Below, piece by piece: positions 36,524-49,304 of a DNA stretch of 64,000 nt. Below the pieces are notes generated by a model. The model did no database searches. It was not told where the DNA came from and saw nothing but the letters and a program-made list of their open reading frames with translations. Each line of letters starts with the position of its first letter. Positions within the stretch are counted from its first letter, which is position 1. Made by a program: the position numbers and the translations under genes. Origin of the DNA: Blastomyces gilchristii SLH14081 (Eukaryota > Ascomycota > Eurotiomycetes > Onygenales > Ajellomycetaceae); the NCBI RefSeq assembly GCF_000003855.2, contig NW_003101672.1, positions 1,940,134-2,004,133 of the forward strand, written 5' to 3'.

Positions 36524-37395
36524 TGATGATGAACCAGGATTCGCTGTGGCCAGTTTGGCCGCCCCTGACTAGGATGGCGTTGTTTGATGTAGGTCGCGAT
36601 GAGGCTGCGGTGAACCAGTCGGTGTTTTTTATGTTGTATGTGATGTTGCCGCTGATGATGTCGTCGGCATCTCCGTCGGCGCGGGGGAGGAGATGAATCT
36701 AGTCCATGACGGGCAGGGGAAAAGGCGGAAAGGCAACAACAGCTTGATGTGTTGTCAGCTTTTGCCTTGATGAGCGTCACAGCGGTTGTGGAGCGTAAGT
36801 TTTGGCTCCGGCTTCACGATGATTGTTTCATTGTAGATAGATTCAATTTTATTCCCTTTCGTTTGTCCTTTCTCCCCCCCTTTTCCCCTACTCTCACACC
36901 GTTGTCGTTCGGATTTTGGCTGCGCTCTCTCTTTTTTGGGCTTATTTTTGGACTACCATCACATCACGGGCTAGAGCTTCTTTACCTCTCTACCGTTATA
37001 TGTTATCTTCCAGAACCATGATGATTTTTCTCCTTTTTAAATAATGTGGACGAAGGATATTTTTTTTATGTTTTTCGTGTTAGTGTTCCTATTATCTAGC
37101 TCCAGCGTCTGGAACAAAATCCAGGATAGACAACTTATATAGTCAGATATCTCTCTGCATTGATGTCATTGTTGTTTCCAGGTTAGGCCGTGTTGACGTC
37201 ACATGACAAGGGGTCCCAAGACCCAACCCCTCGTATGGGTTGGATAAAGGAGACCTTGATAGACACCAACATCGGGATAGCCATCGTGCACTTGGGGCTG
37301 GCCTGGCTCATCCGCTCACTCCAGATAGCATATTAGATTCACTACAATCGCCTGACTGCGCATAGATCATCAAATTACCACTCTGTATCTATACA
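36524..37395. other. intergenic, kinesin 3' and bleomycin hydrolase 5' region
   Basis: 872 bp, T-rich (3' UTR-like) up to about 37100. The segment before 37396 serves as the promoter of the peptidase gene. No gene seen. Confidence 0.5.
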
Positions 37396-39239
37396 ATGGG
37401 TGCAGGCCAGTCCAAGGAGGCCGCTGCGGAGGCTGTTGACCACGAGAAGCAGGAGATTGCAAAAGGCATGTCCAAGTTGGAGGTGTCGGAGAGGATGCAG
37501 GAAGGCCTGGAGTCGGGCTATGTTTATGTTGATGAGGAACGTGAGTACAGTACATCCCAGGCTTGTAACATTCTCAATGTCAAACAGGCGGCTGATTGTG
37601 TCATACTATCCTATCCGTATAGCCCCGGCCTACTCCTCGTCGGGAAGGGAGATCGATTTGTCCATATCAGAGACGAGGCGTTGGAAGAAGGAATTGCTGG
37701 CAGATCCCAAGGTAAGCGACAAGTAACATGCTACGCGCATTCATACTATATTTAACTAGATGTTATAATGTTAATATCGCCATAGAACCGCCTCGCCTTA
37801 TATGCTCTGTCCGCCAACTCCCCCACCACCATCATAGCCAATCACGCAGCAAAAGTTGCAGATGCTCAGGTCTTCAACGTCAAGATCCCGCTCGAGGGCT
37901 CGCCGATCACCAACCAGTACTCTTCGGGCCGCTGCTGGCTGTTCGCGTCGACCAACGTGTTCCGCGTGGCTCTGATGAAGCTGTACAATCTGAAGAGCTT
38001 CGAGTTGAGTCAAACATATCTATTCTTTTGGGATAAGATTGAAAAAGCCAATTGGTTCCTGGAGCATGTCATTGACACGGCCGCTGAGCCGCTGGATGGT
38101 AGGTTGGTGCAGAGCCTAATGTCAAGTCCCGTGTCGGATGGCGGCCAGTGGGATATGGTCACGAATTTGGTTGGGAAGTATGGCTTGGTATGTACGTTTC
38201 ATGTTTCACTGGAGCCTACTACGTTTATGAAACAACGGAAATTAATTTGATAAATACGTAGGTTCCCAAAGAGTTGTGCCCTGATTCCTATAATGCGAAA
38301 AACAGCTCCTTCCTGGGCAAGCTCGTCACCACAAAGCTGCGTGAGGATGCGCTTGTCCTGCGTAAAATGGCAACGAGCGAGGATCCTTCTACCAGGGCGT
38401 CCATCGGCGACGCGAAGAAAAAGTTTCTACAAGAAATCCATTCAATTCTGACCATTTTACTTGGACCGGCACCGTACCCTCAACAGAGATTTCACTGGGT
38501 GTATTACGATGCGAATGGCAAATTTCACAAACTATCCACGACGCCCTTGGACTTTGCATCGAGTCTTTCAAGTAGTGAAGGGCTTAGGGCATGTGAGGGG
38601 ACGGATGTGAATGAGCTTTTTAGCTTGGTCAATGATCCAAGGAACCCCTACAAACGGTTATTGACTGTGGATCGGCTGGGTAATGTTGTCGGTGGCCGAC
38701 CGGTAACTTATGTCAATGTTAATATGGAGGTAAAGTGTTCTCTGTCACTCCACAAAGTAACGAAGCGTTTATAGAAGTGCTTACAAAACATATTCCCGCA
38801 GACAATGAAAGCTGCCGCGATCGCCATGCTCAAAGCGGGCATCCCTGTCTTCTTCGGCAGCGACGTGGGGAAATACTCCAGCTCCTCATCAGGAATCATG
38901 GATACTGCCTTGTATGATTACTCTCTGGGCTTCAACGTCAATCTAGGCATGAGCAAGGCCGAGAGATTGCAAACGGGCGAGTCATCCATGACGCATGCCA
39001 TGGTTCTGACGGCCGTGCACATTGGGGACGACGGCAAGCCCGTGCGCTGGCGTGTGGAGAACTCATGGGGCGATGACAAGGGCGACAAGGGCTGGTTCGT
39101 TATGACGGATAAATGGATGGATGAGTTTGTGTATCAGGTTGTTGTTGACCTGCAGTTTGTGAGCCAGGAGGTGAGGGATGTGTTGAAGCAGACGCCGATA
39201 AAGCTGCCGCTATGGGACCCGATGGGGGCCCTGGCTTGA
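37396..39239 (+). CDS. bleomycin hydrolase, cysteine peptidase C1B
   Basis: Exons 37396-37540, 37671-37711, 37786-38187, 38262-38729 and 38802-39239 join in frame to give 497 residues. The catalytic triad is visible: SSGRCWLF (Cys about 112, with oxyanion Gln in ITNQ), MTHAMVLT (His about 417) and VENSWG (Asn about 439). The C-terminus ends PMGALA, similar to the self-processing C-terminal arm of Blh1/Gal6. This is a homohexameric, cytosolic aminopeptidase known to act on homocysteine thiolactone and bleomycin. The N-terminus MGAGQSK matches the N-myristoylation consensus (Gly2, Ser6), which would tether it to membranes. The 41-nt exon 2 (TRRWKKELLADPK) is required for frame. Confidence 0.93.
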
Positions 39240-40457
39240 GTGATATGATATCTACGATTACTACTTCTGGTGGTGTTTTCAAGGTCGTCTGTTGAAATTT
39301 CGGGGTTTCTTTATATGTTTCAGCGAATTATACCTTTCTACTCGATTAATTGTTAGAGACTGGTGTTTGAGAGCCCCTGGATGGTGTGGCGTCTCTGTTA
39401 GAGCTATATATTGTCTTCATACCTGCCAGAATTTCCGGGTCATGGGCTCTTTTTCGTCTTATTATTATTTTTTGTTTTTCTATTATTAAAATACAGGTGT
39501 TGAAACCACACCAAGATAACAAGAAACATAGGAAATACAAAGAGTGACAATTTGAGACTTGCAAATACATGCATCCTAGCCCAGGATTGAGAGAAAATTT
39601 ATGTAGCTATTTAGTAACTACACCTCTGTATTTTGAGATGCTTGAGTTCTGATTTTTCAATCTTGACCTGTTGATGTTTCCCCCTGCGAGGTTTGAACCC
39701 GCACGCCTTGGCAGCCCTAACTACAGCAGTTATATGTCTCACTCACATTTTATATATGAAAACCTTGCTAGTAAATTATAATATAACAACATTGTCTTCT
39801 ACATTTTACTTAGTCCCGATCATGTCTTAGCTTTAACTTATGATCACTTTGGTCCCGGTGGGACTCAGGCCAAGAAACGTAACTTATGGGACCAGACCAG
39901 TCTTGCAACACCCCCAAGGTGGCGGCCGCTGCAGAAGCTTGCCCCGCTTACATCAGCTGGTCCGGCCTGCCCCGCGATCACATGCCTGTCGTGTCGTGTA
40001 TTTTCTCGACTCCACCAGAGCTCGATGACAAGACTTCCAGACAACTCGCAGCTCGCAAGAACTAACACACGTCTAACGTCAATTCTCGTCTCGCAGCTTT
40101 CGAGCAGGTTGTCCGATCCATTACTCTCCTTTGCAGCTATAGATTAGCTAGTCATTCCCTTCGCATCTACCTCCCTTCCCTTTTAGCCTACCTCCTCCTC
40201 GTCTCCCACCCACCCCTACCCATAGCGAGGTCGCGAGCTTCCTAACACCAAGCGGAGTCATAAATCATAATGAGATCCTAATTTCGAAAAGTACAATGAG
40301 CTGGTTGAGCTCAAGCAACGCCGTACTCCATCCACTGTGCCTGTCTCATATTCACAGCCAGCTGCATTTCGGATCTATAACAGCGGTGCTACTACCTTGG
40401 AAGGAGACGCATTACCTATAAAAGCCGACTGCTGGAGAGGTGTTCTTTGCAGCATCC
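39240..40457. other. intergenic with a tRNA-like B-box fragment
   Basis: 1.2 kb with no protein gene. On the minus strand around 39680-39705 there is GCGGGTTCAAACCTCGC, a B-box with a 5-bp T-stem. No matching acceptor stem or D-arm was found upstream of it, so it is not called as a tRNA. 40080-40260 is C/T-rich and is probably the promoter/5' UTR of the next gene. Confidence 0.5.
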
Positions 40458-42523
40458 ATGGGGAAGCCTCCAGCAGTTATCATCATTGCGAGGTTCGTAC
40501 GATTGTATTTTACTTCCTACCCTGCTGCCCAACGCTTGGTGGGGGTGAGAGATCTATTTGCTAATGGAGCATTAGGCATGGCGCCCGGTTGGATGCGGTG
40601 GACAAACAGTGGCATCTAACATCACCTACCCCGTACGATCCTCCTCTTACATATGGCGGTTGGAATCAATCCCGCGCACTCGGTATTCGGATAGGTAACC
40701 TGCTTCGAGCTAGAGAAGAGCCTGTCACCCCTCAATCATCCAACCCATATGGAAATAATAGCGTGGAGGATAAGGCGGCGGTAGTGGGGGGTAACAATGG
40801 CGAGGGTAATCAATCGGGCACACCAAGACAGGCCAGAAAGCAGAGAATAATTATCCATACTTCTCCCTTTCTCCGCTGCGTGCAAACCGCTATCGGAGTG
40901 AGTGCCGGCATGAGGCTAAGCAAAAATTCCCCTCTGAACCGCAGTCAATCTTCACCATATAAACATCACCGGTTGCATTCGGGTTCCCCCGTCACGCGAG
41001 GCAGCGACTCAAACCAGCTTTCAGCCATCCCAGAACCAAGCATTAGCCTTTCCCTGTCCAGGCTAGCCATCGAACCGACTGAAACCCCCGTTCCAAAATA
41101 CAAACTGCGGCTTGACGCATTTCTCGGAGAATGGCTCTCTCCGGACTACTTTGAGCAGATTTCGCCTCCTCCAAGTTCTGTGATGATGATTGCGGGTGCA
41201 AAAGCGGAACTTCTGCGTCGTGGAGAACCAATCGAAGCTGGTATTGAGGCTGGTGGGAAATCAATGTTTGGCCACTTTCCCGGGGGCTGGACTAACCAGT
41301 TTACCACCGGCGCCTCCGAACGTCATGACGATGAAACTGGTGATGGGAATGGGAAGGATGGAGAAGCCATCAAGCAGACAGCTCCCAAGGCTTATGCGCT
41401 TGCGCACAGGAATCGTTCTGGCAGCTTTGATACGGGTGCAAATGGCGGTATTAAGCCGACGGGGGTTGGCATTTCGAAAATTCAAACCGACCTCCCAGCA
41501 GGCTATTCGGGATACGTTCCTCCCGTTCCCACCTATTCTATTTCACCGTCGGACCCTATTCCCGCCGGGTACGTATCCCATGCCCGTGATGCTTGTGTTG
41601 ACGTCGATTACCAGTGGGACAGCATGCGCGAACCCCAAAATTGGGGCAATGGGGGCGAATACGGTGAAGAATGGAGCGCTATGCACGATAGATTTCGCAA
41701 CGGGCTCCAACGTATGATAGACTGGTACAGATCTGACGGTCCAGGAATTTCTAGTACTTCCGACGCGACTAAACAGGAGGGGGCAGGGGAAGAGCAGGAA
41801 GATGCTACGGAGACTATTTTAATTCTGATATCTCATGGAGCTGGCTGCAATGCGCTCATTGGTGCACTAACAGGCCAGCCAGTCTTGCTTGATGTTGGCA
41901 TGACTTCACTAACCATGGCAGTCAGGAAACCTGAAGCCGTAGAGCCGTCTGACCAAGGTACCGCAGCGGTACCCACTTCGTATAGAAAACAACATTCCGG
42001 GTTGAAGGAGCTGGCAGACGAGTATGAGATGAAATTCCTTTCCTCAACAGAGCATCTCCGCGCAGGCACCAGCTCCTCGCGCTCATCGTCACCCCTGGAC
42101 TCTTCTCCGAGGGTACTACCATCCCCGATTTCCTCCTACCGGCATCGGTTTGGATCTACTTCCGGCTCTATCAGCTCGCAGGAAAATTTTGCCATCGGGG
42201 ATTCTATTATTCGAAAGCCAAGTAACTCAAGAGGGTCAGGCCCGCCATACTCTCGCGCAGCTTCTGCACGAAAGCCATCATCTCCAGGACTTTGGGGCTC
42301 TGTGTCACCAACAACATCCGCCGACGCTGCTGAATCAGCGGACGATATCATTCCCAATTTCGAGGATCCAAAACCAAGCGCCGGAGATAATGCCTCGGAC
42401 GAGACGACTGGCCAACGACCGTCAAGATCGCTCTCCCAGCATGGTCTATGGGGTAGCGTTTCGCTCCCAACGCGCGAGCCGCTGAGCAAACGCCGATGGA
42501 CAATGACTGAACGGAATCCCTGA
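40458..42523 (+). CDS. histidine-phosphatase (phosphoglycerate-mutase-like) family protein with long disordered regions
   Basis: Exons 40458-40492 and 40576-42523 join in frame to give 660 residues. The N-terminus VIIIARHGARLD carries the catalytic RHG motif (His about 13), completed across the intron. IIIHTSPFLRCVQTA is the second phosphate-contacting region, LDAFLGEWLSPDYFE a third, and ILISHGAGCNALIGAL (about 455) the second catalytic His. Between these lie Ser/Gly/Asp-rich, low-complexity insertions. The last ~150 residues are a Ser/Pro-rich disordered tail with the repeated LWGSVS motif. The closest named relatives are fungal phosphoglycerate mutase family proteins of unknown substrate (acid phosphatase/Pho-like superfamily). 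Cytosolic by lack of signal peptide. Substrate unknown. Confidence 0.85.
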
Positions 42524-43527
42524 GAATAGATTTATTATTTATTCATCTTCTTTATTAAATTATATTGCTTTTTCTTTGGGCACCTACTCACTCCACTTCT
42601 CGCTTTTATGTTTGCGCCTGGGGATATATTTCGACACCTACTCGAGCTCAACCCTCAGTATTTGCTTGGTTGTTTACGGCCGCTACTCTATATAGATATA
42701 TATGGATAATCGGGAAGTACTAAACTGGGGTTTTCCGGGACCTTTTCTTATTTTCCCTTTTCTTATTTTCCCTTTCCTTGTTTGCCTTAATTACTTACTT
42801 GCCTTTTCCTCCCTCCTCCCTCTTGTTCTTTTCCCATTTTCCCTAGGTTTGACATTTTCGAGCAGGTGTGATATTCCCAAGTTGATCTCTACTCTGTTTT
42901 CCTTTAGCGATGCGTTTATTTGGCTGATGGGAGTTTTATGGGAACTCATGGGGATTACATGATGCTGATTCTTTATTCTTTTTCGTTTCACTTTTTTTCT
43001 TTTTTCTTTTCTTTTTCTTTTGTAATCCCTTGGATGATGAATGTGACGCGTTCATGCCACTATGAAATATAACCTATACACATAGCAGTTATGTTAATTT
43101 AAAAACCACAATAAATAAGGACTTTTTGGTGGGATGCTGCGGAGGGGCTGTAGCACAGGCCTCTTCAAGTTTAAGGGTAAATATCAACTTTGGTCTGGTT
43201 GTATGTCGTTGGGAATGAATTATTTTGCGAATAAATCAATGAATGTGAGGTACATGTACAACTAATCGGAGCCAACAGTTGTAGCTGAAGCGATAGTTAA
43301 CTAGTTAGTTGGTGTTCGACAAAACAAAGACACGCAAGTAGAATAGAGTGGCGCAGGCAAATCCTTACTCCGGGTAAACATATATTGACCCTCTTTATCT
43401 ACGCCGCAATAGACCAATTTCTGCAAGCCGTCCTACTAGATAGACTAATAAGCCCTCCCTCCACACCACGCAGAAGCTTCGCCGCGATAGTCTGATTGGA
43501 CTGACCTAAACCGATAATTAACGTATC
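42524..43527. other. intergenic
   Basis: 1.0 kb of AT/pyrimidine-rich sequence between two plus-strand genes. TTTTCTT-type tracts are at 42740-42800 and 42985-43020. No gene seen. Confidence 0.5.
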
Positions 43528-45891
43528 ATGTCGCCCACCGAAGCGGCGGGGCTCTCGACAACCTACGACTGCGGCCGAACAGGAACGCCAGACCTCCGCC
43601 TGCTCCATTTCAACGACGTCTACCATGTCGAGTGAGTACTCGCATTCCTCTTAATTGTCATTATGATTTTGCACATAACCAAACCACAGTAACTAACTCC
43701 AATACTACTACTAGAGCCGGCTCTGCAGAGCCCATTGGCGGCACCCCGCGATTCCAGACCCTGGTCAACTACTACCGCAACCACCCCAGATTCGCCGGCC
43801 AGCCGCCGCTGCTCACTTTCTTCTCGGGCGATGCTTTCAACCCCAGCCTCGAGAGCTCCGTTACAAAGGGCCGGCACATGGTGCCGTTCCTCAACCAGGC
43901 TGGAACTGATGTTGCGTGTGTAGGGGTAAGTGAGCAGCGCTCTATTTAGCAAAACTTCCCCTCCCTTTCTCCCTCCTTCCCTTGGACTTTAACCATAACT
44001 TGGATATATTGTGTGGACTAAAGGAATTTACCAATTGACAGAACCACGATCTAGACTTTGGCGTTGAGCAGTTCGAACATCTGAGGAACCAGTGCAAGTT
44101 TCCATGGCTGCTGGCGAACATGCTTGACCCCGCATTGGGCGAGGGGGTGCCACTGGCCAACTGTCCCAAGACGCACATGTTGGAGTCCAACGGTATAAAA
44201 GTTGGAGTTATTGGACTTGGAGAGAGGGAGTGGTAAGGGGAAAAAAGAAAAATAATCATTGTTCATTATTTAGGTTCGTTCTTGATACAATTTAACTGAC
44301 ACGTAGTCATTTGACAACTTTTATCTTTAGGCTTGATACAGTCAACGCACTCCCTCCTATCATCTATAAGTCGGCGTCGGCAACGGCAAACGAACTAGTC
44401 CCCGGCCTGCGCGCACAAGGCGCCGACCTCATCGTCGCCGTGACCCATCAGCGGGAACCGAACGATAATAAATTGGCTAAAAAGACGCCGACAGGTCTCA
44501 TTGATATAATTCTAGGCGGGCATGACCATTTCTACGGACACAGCATTGTCAAATCGACCCATGTACTCCGCTCGGGCACGGACTTTAAACAACTAAGCTA
44601 CATCGAAGCATGGCGGAAGACGGACGGTAGCGGCGGCTGGGACTTCTCTATCACACGCCGCGATGTGGTTCGAGCAATACCGGAGGACCCTGCCACAGTC
44701 GAACTGGTGGCCAAATTGACTTCAGCACTGAAAGCCAAGCTGCAGAAACCAGTCGGTTATACGGCGAACCCACTGGATGCGCGGTTCACGACGGTGCGGA
44801 GGAAGGAGTCCAACCTTGGCAATTTCGTGTGTGACCTTATGCGCTTCCATCACCATGCGGAATGTGCGATGATGGCATCGGGTACTATTCGCGGGGATCA
44901 GATATATCCTCCCGGCCCCCTGAGGGTGAAGGATATTCTCAACTGTTTCCCCTTCGAGGACCCAGTGGTGGTGTTGCGTGTGAAGGGGCGGGCGCTGCGA
45001 GCCGCGTTGGAAAATGGCGTTTCCGAACTACCGGCCCTCGAAGGGCGGTTTCCCCAGGTGTCAAACATCCAATATGGATATGCACTTTCCGCACCACCTG
45101 GATCCCGCATTGCCTTTGTTAAAGTAGGTGGAGAAGATCTTGAAGATGACAGGCTGTACACACTCGCGACTCGCGGTTATATGGCGCGGGGCAAGGATGG
45201 GTATACAGCACTTCTTACAGAGTCTGAAGGGGGGGAAGCGGAGGAGATAATCTCTGAGGAAAACGGGGTTTTGATCAGCACAATTCTTCGACAGTATTTT
45301 CTCAGCCTGAAAGTACTTGGCACATGGAATCGGTTAGGCCCGAGTCTGCATCGTCACTGGGACTCAGTGAACGAACGCTGGCACGGGCCTGGCTGGATGG
45401 AAGCCACCTCTCCGCTCGCCTCCCCAGAAGAGCAGCCCAAGAAACCAATCGTAGACGGTAATGAAACCCCAGAAAAAATTTCCAGTAGCTTTCAATACGA
45501 GAGCGCCAATCCACGACATAAAGATGAACCAGGCAAAGCAGCGGATCAGCTCTCACGCGGAGACCAACCAGATGGCTATGACAGTGGCAGCAACGGCAGC
45601 ACTACTAGCGAGAGTGAGAGCACTATGGATTCTGAATCTGACTCTGAGCCGGAGATCCTCAGCCGACCTCGCAACTATGTAACTACAGCCGCTCGATCTG
45701 TCGAAGATGCAGACCACCGCGAGGTAGTGGCTCGACACTTTGTGCGCAAATGGCGAGAGAAGGCCGGGCTTGGTCCTGACAAGGTGCAGCCCGTTGATCA
45801 CGCCACGAATGGATTTTCGCCAGCGTGGACACGGGCCATTGCGCCGGTGCTGGAAGGGAGAATTGTCCAGATCGATAGGAAGAAAGCCTGA
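43528..45891 (+). CDS. 5'-nucleotidase/UshA-type metallophosphatase, cytosolic
   Basis: Exons 43528-43631, 43715-43925, 44042-44232 and 44331-45891 join in frame to give 688 residues. The dimetal site reads in order: HFNDVYH (Asp about 30, His about 33), FFSGDAF, CVGNHDLDFG (Asn/His about 106-107, completed across intron 2), AVTHQRE (His about 208) and GGHDH (231-235). The C-terminal nucleotidase domain follows (NLGNFVCDLMR, GTIRGD, NCFPFEDPVVVLRVKG, YTLATRGYMARGKDGY). After about 490 there is an acidic/Ser-rich tail and a final basic helix (FVRKWREKAG). No signal peptide, so cytosolic, unlike periplasmic/secreted relatives. Substrate probably nucleoside monophosphates or related phosphoesters; the exact one is not readable. 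Confidence 0.9.
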
Positions 45892-47391
45892 GCGAAGTTA
45901 AGTTTTAACCTTGGCACTGAGAGGCCATGCATGGGATGCTGGGTGAAGTAACGAGATCATGATATTCAATTTGGAAAGGGGCCGGCGGCGAACCTGGACA
46001 TTGGACAGAACGGACTTTATCAAGATTTTCCAAGGGACATGGACCTGTAGCAGAAAAAGAAAGGAAAAAAAAAAGAATAAACATAACGGTGTAAAAAAAG
46101 AAAGAAGAAAATAATTAGACACTGGGTCGGCCAGAGTGCTCCAAAGGGCAAGCTAAAACGGCAGGATACGAGTGTGATAGGCGGTTATTGAGGATCGGAG
46201 TTCCATCATGGTTTTTTTTGTTTTCGCTTTGTGATTTCCCAGCGTACATCTTGTTTCTTAGATCTCGGGTTGGACTTCATACATCGTAGATAGATTCATG
46301 GTGCTAAGTTTACCAAGTTCAACCAGCTGCCGGTTACCAGATCCCTGGATATTCCTGCCGCGCCACTTGACGGATACTCTGCACGTTCGCCATGGTTGAA
46401 GAAGAATATGAAGAATAATAGGAACAATAGCAATCATAAATAGCATCTTCAGACTTTTTCCCTCGTTTCCGAGCAGATGGAGATCCCCAACTTCCAAGAA
46501 CATACCCAGCTAACTAACCAACTAAGGTTTGCGCCGTCCTGCGCCGTCCTGCGCCGCCAGCTGCAGCCCCAGCAGCTGCTCCTCATTGGCATCAGCACAA
46601 CCTTTCGTGTGTGAGCCAGATGTGTAAATAAAGTTGTGTTGTGCCATGCCGCCTCCTTTGAAAAGTTGGTAAAAAAGGAGGTAACTAATCTGTACGCCGC
46701 TACATGTTATCTTGGCCTGCAGATACACAGTGCATACATAGTAGTGCACACATACGGAGTACTGTATATGTAGTTAGCGACTGGACTGGTTGGCCCTAAG
46801 CTCACCAACTGACTCGACACCAGCCGAGCTGGCAATGGACGCTGCAAACCCTTTCTTCTGCTGGAGCATGCTAGCAATCTGCCAGGGCGATTGTTGCTCC
46901 GAACTTGATCCTAGGCTTCTCCTAGCTAGTCCGCCTATGAAATAGTAGCCCATCGTTTCGGGGCAAACGCCGCCGCTATGACATAACTCTCTCTGGTGGG
47001 TGTGGGCTTGTTGGGCGGTCTGAAAAAAAAAAAAAAAAAAAAAAAAAACTAACTTTAATATTCCCCGTCATCGATCTAGGAAAAATAATAATAATAAAGA
47101 AGTCCCCGCGCTGCCAAACCAATTCCCAGGTGTCGGGATTCCCTCAGGTTAGCTATAAATTAGTTAGACTTGCAACACCTCGAACTCTGTCCCGCCGCCC
47201 GCCACTCATCAGCAAAAACCTATCCCACCGACTGACTCTCTTGCACCCCATCTTCCTGATAAGCAATAGGGCATTAAAACAAAAGAGGCCTCTTTCTTTC
47301 TTTGCTTTTGGCTCACTTATGCCATTTTAATTCTAATATTTTCTCCTCGGAGTTTCCGATCTCGCGTGAAATTCGGATCGCACACGGGAAC
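45892..47391. other. gene-free stretch
   Basis: 1.5 kb without a supportable gene. It contains short tandem TGCGCCGTCC units at about 46530-46555, an ATACGGAGTACTGTAT palindrome near 46753-46768 and a 26-nt A tract at 47023-47048. The promoter of the methyltransferase gene lies at its right end. Confidence 0.5.
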
Positions 47392-49304
47392 ATGGAGGTG
47401 GACAGCGAGAGGGTCTCTGACCGCAGCAGGGTCGAGGTTGATGAAGTACGACCTCTCTCTTAACACTCCCCCCAGATTGGTGGGGTTCCTCGTGTCATTA
47501 ATTTGCACTTGAATGGAATATACGCGCTCTGAACTACGCTTCCAGGAATAGCACTGATATCAGATTGAGCCAGTCTTCTGCAGAAAACAGAGCCACACTG
47601 AGTGAGGAACTGTACGCCATCCCTTTTGTTTGTTTCTCCTCTCCGAACTTCCCATCTGTCTCCTTTTGGTATACCCAAAAGAAAGGGAAAAAATAAACCA
47701 TAATTATATTTTTACGCCGGGGACTTTTTTTTGCTCATCATTGCATGAATCAAGGCTGGACTTTACCGAAAGTCTCCATTCCTCCATCGTCAGTTACGAA
47801 TGGAAAAATGGCCGACGGTATCGGGAGGGAAGTGCGTAAACCGTTTCCTTCATGTCCTTGACCCCCGCAGCTACTATCCAGGTTTGCCGACGTCTGGAGC
47901 TTCGGGGCGCATTCGAATATCTTATATATATATGCATCTATGTATGCATGCAAAGGGTAATATATCTGACAGGCGGTATATACAGACTACAAATTCCCCA
48001 ACGACGAAAGGGAACAGGATCGGCTCAACCTCATCCATTATGCCATTTACTATCTGTGCGACGAGAGATTTTTCTTGGCACCGATCAACCCGGATGGAAA
48101 GAGGATATTAGATATAGGCACGGGAACGGGCAAGTGGCCGATTGAAATGGGTACGGTTGAATGTTCATTGATTACAACTTTGCGGTTGTTATTTATTAAG
48201 TTCCACTGTTTACTAACTCCTGCGTGATAATTACTGAAGGGGATTTATATCCATCAGCAGAACTGGTGAGTACTTCCACAAGGCTATCATTTCGGAATTT
48301 TGCTGGGAAAAGGACGACCTGTTGAATAAAATGAATTGTTGCATAGACTGGAGTCGATTTGAGCCCGATACAGCCACGATGGTGAGGCACTCCTATTGTT
48401 CTTCCATTGTATTTTCTTCTCTATTCATCCAGAGCTAACCCGTGTGTAGGGCGCCGCCGAATGTCAAATTTATAGTCGAGGATCTTGAGCAGGATTGGGT
48501 AGAAACGGAATTATACGACTTCATACACTGCCGGTACATGATGGGATCGATCAAAGATTGGCCACGACTGGTGAAGAAGTTTTATGAGTTGAGTTAACCC
48601 AATCCCTAACATAAGAGATGTTCTTTTTCCCTAATGAGCGCAATAGACATCTAAAACCCGGCGGCTGGGTCGAATTCAAAGACTCCACAGCCACCGTATT
48701 TTCCGAAGACGGCACTGTCACACCCGATTACAAAGTAGTCGAAATGCTTCGGAATCTACGGTTGGCGTCCGAAAAGATAGGCATAAACATGGACCATGCG
48801 CCGTTGCTCAAGGGCTGGATGGAACAGGCCGGATTTACCAACATCGAGCAGCGCGTAATGAGGTTACCTATAGGCACGTGGCCGAAGAATAGACGCTTGG
48901 TGAGTGCAAAATCTACAACCCTGCCACCGTTCATCTATCTCTCTATATATCTCTCTCTTGTCTCGCGTCTCAATCTGACCCTCCTATTTTCTAACTGTAA
49001 ATGCTACTGTAGAAACTTATCGGGGCAATGATGGCGTCGCATTATCTCGAGGTGGAGGCCTTCACGCTCATTCCATTTATAGAGATATTGGGCTGGAGTC
49101 CGGCGGAGGTTGAGGAACTGAACGCGCAGGTCCGCGCTGCTGTGCAGACGAAGGGAGTCCATCCACTGCATAACTAGTGAGTTCCAAGTTCTTTTTCTCT
49201 CTGAATAAACAGCTACCAGTTTTCCTCAGCGTGGTCCAGCGTGTTTTTTGGCTGACATTCACGACAATAGTTACGTGGTTTGGGGTCAAAAACCGGCAAT
49301 GTAA
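47392..49304 (+). CDS. LaeA-like class I SAM-dependent methyltransferase, ten exons
   Basis: Model: 47392-47445, 47574-47611, 47755-47831, 47986-48150, 48240-48265, 48347-48381, 48450-48587, 48647-48899, 49013-49176 and 49271-49304, total 327 residues. Exons 3-10 are well supported. SYEWKNGRRY and NDEREQDRLNLIHY are the LaeA-family lead-in. LDIGTGTGKWPIEMGDLYP is the SAM-binding motif I. TGVDLSPIQPRWAPPNVKF, FIHCRYMMGSIKDWPRL and HLKPGGWVEFKD follow in order, and the ending YYVVWGQKPAM matches the family's short C-terminal strand. Exons 1 and 2 are tentative: they give an acidic MEVDSERV start and fit frames, but the acceptor at 47573 was chosen by phase only. LaeA relatives are nuclear regulators, or metabolite methyltransferases when clustered. 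No biosynthetic cluster is visible here. Two exons are 26 and 35 nt. Confidence 0.85.

Noticed and set aside
39680..39705. tRNA gene candidate
   Set aside because: T-arm present, but no acceptor stem, anticodon arm or D-arm can be paired around it.
46522..46749. Minus-strand frame with MAQHNFIYTSGS..
   Set aside because: Short, crosses GC-rich tandem units, no family signal.
47392..49304. Secondary-metabolite gene cluster around the LaeA-like methyltransferase
   Set aside because: No polyketide synthase, peptide synthetase, terpene enzyme, P450 or transporter within the window; neighbours are housekeeping genes.
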